A stretch of DNA of 64,000 bases from Streptomyces sp. 840.1 (lineage in GTDB: Bacteria; Actinomycetota; Actinomycetes; Streptomycetales; Streptomycetaceae), in contig NZ_RJUU01000001.1 of assembly GCF_003751445.1 (NCBI RefSeq), positions 315,001-379,000 on the forward strand. The letters run 5' to 3'. Position numbers and translations under genes: made by a program. Under the pieces are notes generated by a model, which worked only from the letters and a program-made list of their open reading frames with translations, made no database searches and was not told the origin of the DNA. Below are positions 63,878 through 64,000 of the stretch, in pieces. Numbering within the stretch: the first letter of the stretch is position 1; each line of letters opens with the position of its first letter.

Positions 63878-63897
63878 CCTTGACGTCGGCGTCAAGG
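63878..63897 (-). promoter_or_regulatory. MerR-type operator/promoter of the merR-thioredoxin pair
   Basis: The sequence CCTTGACGTCGGCGTCAAGG is an 8+8 inverted repeat with a 4-base spacer, 14 bases before the MerR ATG. Read on the minus strand it contains a TTGACG -35-like element, as expected of a MerR activator site. Exact -10 not clear. Confidence 0.7.
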
Positions 63898-63935
63898 CAA
63901 GGACGGCCGGGCGAGGGGCGGGGCGCGCGCGAACA

Positions 63936-63976
63936 CACGCCGGGCCGGTACGGAGTCTCCGTACCGGCCCGGCGTG
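63936..63976. terminator. Perfect 20-bp hairpin at the right edge
   Basis: Bases 63936-63955 and 63957-63976 are exact reverse complements around a single T, so a loop of a few bases opens in the transcript. It probably ends a gene that lies right of the window, or separates it from merR. Confidence 0.8.
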
Positions 63977-64000
63977 CATGGGGCTCTTCACGCGTTCTCG

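Overview
The window is chromosomal DNA from a Streptomyces or very close relative. The base composition is very high in G+C, GTG starts are common, genes end in strong GC hairpins, and lipoproteins, sensor kinases and MarR/MerR/TetR regulators are dense. From memory, the right-hand block (glgP, glgE, treS, maltokinase, glgB) matches the order of the S. coelicolor SCO5440-SCO5444 region. The left block (oligopeptide transporter, SseB proteins, gcvT-gcvH-glyA-sdaA) is also ordinary Streptomyces core. I saw no rRNA, tRNA, CRISPR array, phage or replication origin.

Layout. 1-3847: an oligopeptide/nickel-type ABC transporter operon on the minus strand, permease then binding lipoprotein then a second permease, with a strong hairpin after the lipoprotein gene. 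4291-6812: two SseB-like proteins and a P-loop ATPase, minus strand. 6974-11604: a tandem glycine riboswitch followed by gcvT, gcvH, glyA and sdaA, a glycine/serine degradation and one-carbon unit. 11606-12980: three stacked mobile pieces, namely an IS481-family copy and two small inverted-repeat (MITE-like) elements, at the end of sdaA. 13039-18814: small and hypothetical genes, a MarR regulator with its operator, two alpha/beta hydrolases and an M20 amidohydrolase. 19470-22304: a class I terpene synthase and a type-B carboxylesterase, preceded by two tiny coupled reading frames. 22314-29480: a mixed region (CopD-like membrane protein, STAS protein, EF-hand protein, acetyltransferase, beta-propeller lipoprotein with deacetylase-like lipoprotein, anti-sigma-type ATPase, enoyl-CoA hydratase, cold-shock domain protein). 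29777-32540: two L,D-transpeptidase lipoproteins. 32694-34970: glgX. 34980-38744: an ABC transporter with its two-component system. 38948-42729: a heterodimeric ABC exporter. 42731-43781: a second, identical IS481-family copy. 43907-46537: an MFS exporter and a divergent GntR/TetR double-domain regulator. 46700-50052: an M4 metalloprotease and an alginate-lyase-like protein. 50268-61660: glgP, divergent from glgE-treS-mak-glgB. 61731-63863: a secreted HAD phosphatase, thioredoxin and a MerR regulator.

How the genes work together. Glycine bound by the riboswitch should turn on GcvT and GcvH, with GlyA and SdaA downstream, so excess glycine and serine drain into one-carbon units and pyruvate. 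The carbohydrate block joins glycogen breakdown (GlgP, GlgX) to the trehalose-to-glucan GlgE route: TreS makes maltose, Mak phosphorylates it, GlgE polymerises maltose-1-phosphate and GlgB branches the product.

The most unusual signal is the pair of identical 1051-bp IS481-family elements. Each sits in an NCTAGG target at the TAG stop codon of a host gene. The palindromic CTAG of the duplicated target serves as the host stop on one strand and as the transposase stop on the other. Both copies also abut the end of a related small inverted-repeat element, which suggests layered insertion at stop codons.
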